Source: Candidatus Uhrbacteria bacterium
GTDB taxonomy: Bacteria; Patescibacteriota; Patescibacteriia; UBA9934; GWF2-40-263
Assembly: GCA_903831335.1 (NCBI GenBank)
Contig: CAIKXH010000076.1
Span: 1 to 5,242 of the forward strand
DNA length: 5,242 bases
Direction of reading: 5' to 3'
The translations under genes and the position numbers were made by a program. Below the pieces are notes generated by a model. The model had not been told where the DNA came from. It searched no databases and saw only the letters and a list, made by a program, of their open reading frames with translations. Positions 5,233 through 5,242 of the stretch are shown piece after piece (the stretch's first letter is position 1; each line of letters opens with the position of its first letter).

Positions 5233-5242
5233 TACGTATCTC

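Overview
The window looks like a chromosomal segment of a small-genome bacterium, most likely a member of the Candidate Phyla Radiation (Patescibacteria). This rests on the style of the SecA C-terminus, the hpf-secA gene order, and a C-terminally hypervariable Trp-rich protein that I recall from that group. It is an inference; no taxonomic marker was searched.

Left part (1-1650): a diversity-generating retroelement (DGR) whose reverse transcriptase is not in view. A 5'-truncated Avd accessory protein gene lies on the + strand (2-379). Next to it, on the - strand, is a template repeat (TR, about 394-512) that ends in its own rho-independent terminator (339-373), which overlaps the last avd codons. 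About 370 bases further on, also on the - strand, is the target gene (858-1472). Its last ~40 codons are the variable repeat (VR, 883-1001). Over the 110-base core, TR and VR differ at 17 positions, and 14 of these are adenines in the coding sense of TR, the hallmark of adenine-specific mutagenic retrohoming. A 12-base palindrome inside a longer inverted repeat lies just 3' of VR. The target gene has a near-consensus promoter (1621-1649), a clear Shine-Dalgarno, and a long-stem terminator (763-803).

Right part (1720-5242), all on the - strand: hpf (ribosome hibernation factor) with an extended -10 promoter at the window edge, an intergenic terminator, then secA, followed by a terminator. secA is interrupted by an in-frame TAG at codon 780. 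The reading frame continues unchanged after it into the helical scaffold region and the zinc-binding C-terminus, so this is a single nonsense change, a read-through site or a sequence error, not a frameshift. Short dispersed repeats of the HPERSEG / SPELVEG kind occur three times here: inside secA, at the secA ribosome binding site, and as a palindrome in the hpf leader.

The two halves appear functionally unrelated: housekeeping secretion and ribosome hibernation on the right, and a protein diversification cassette on the left.
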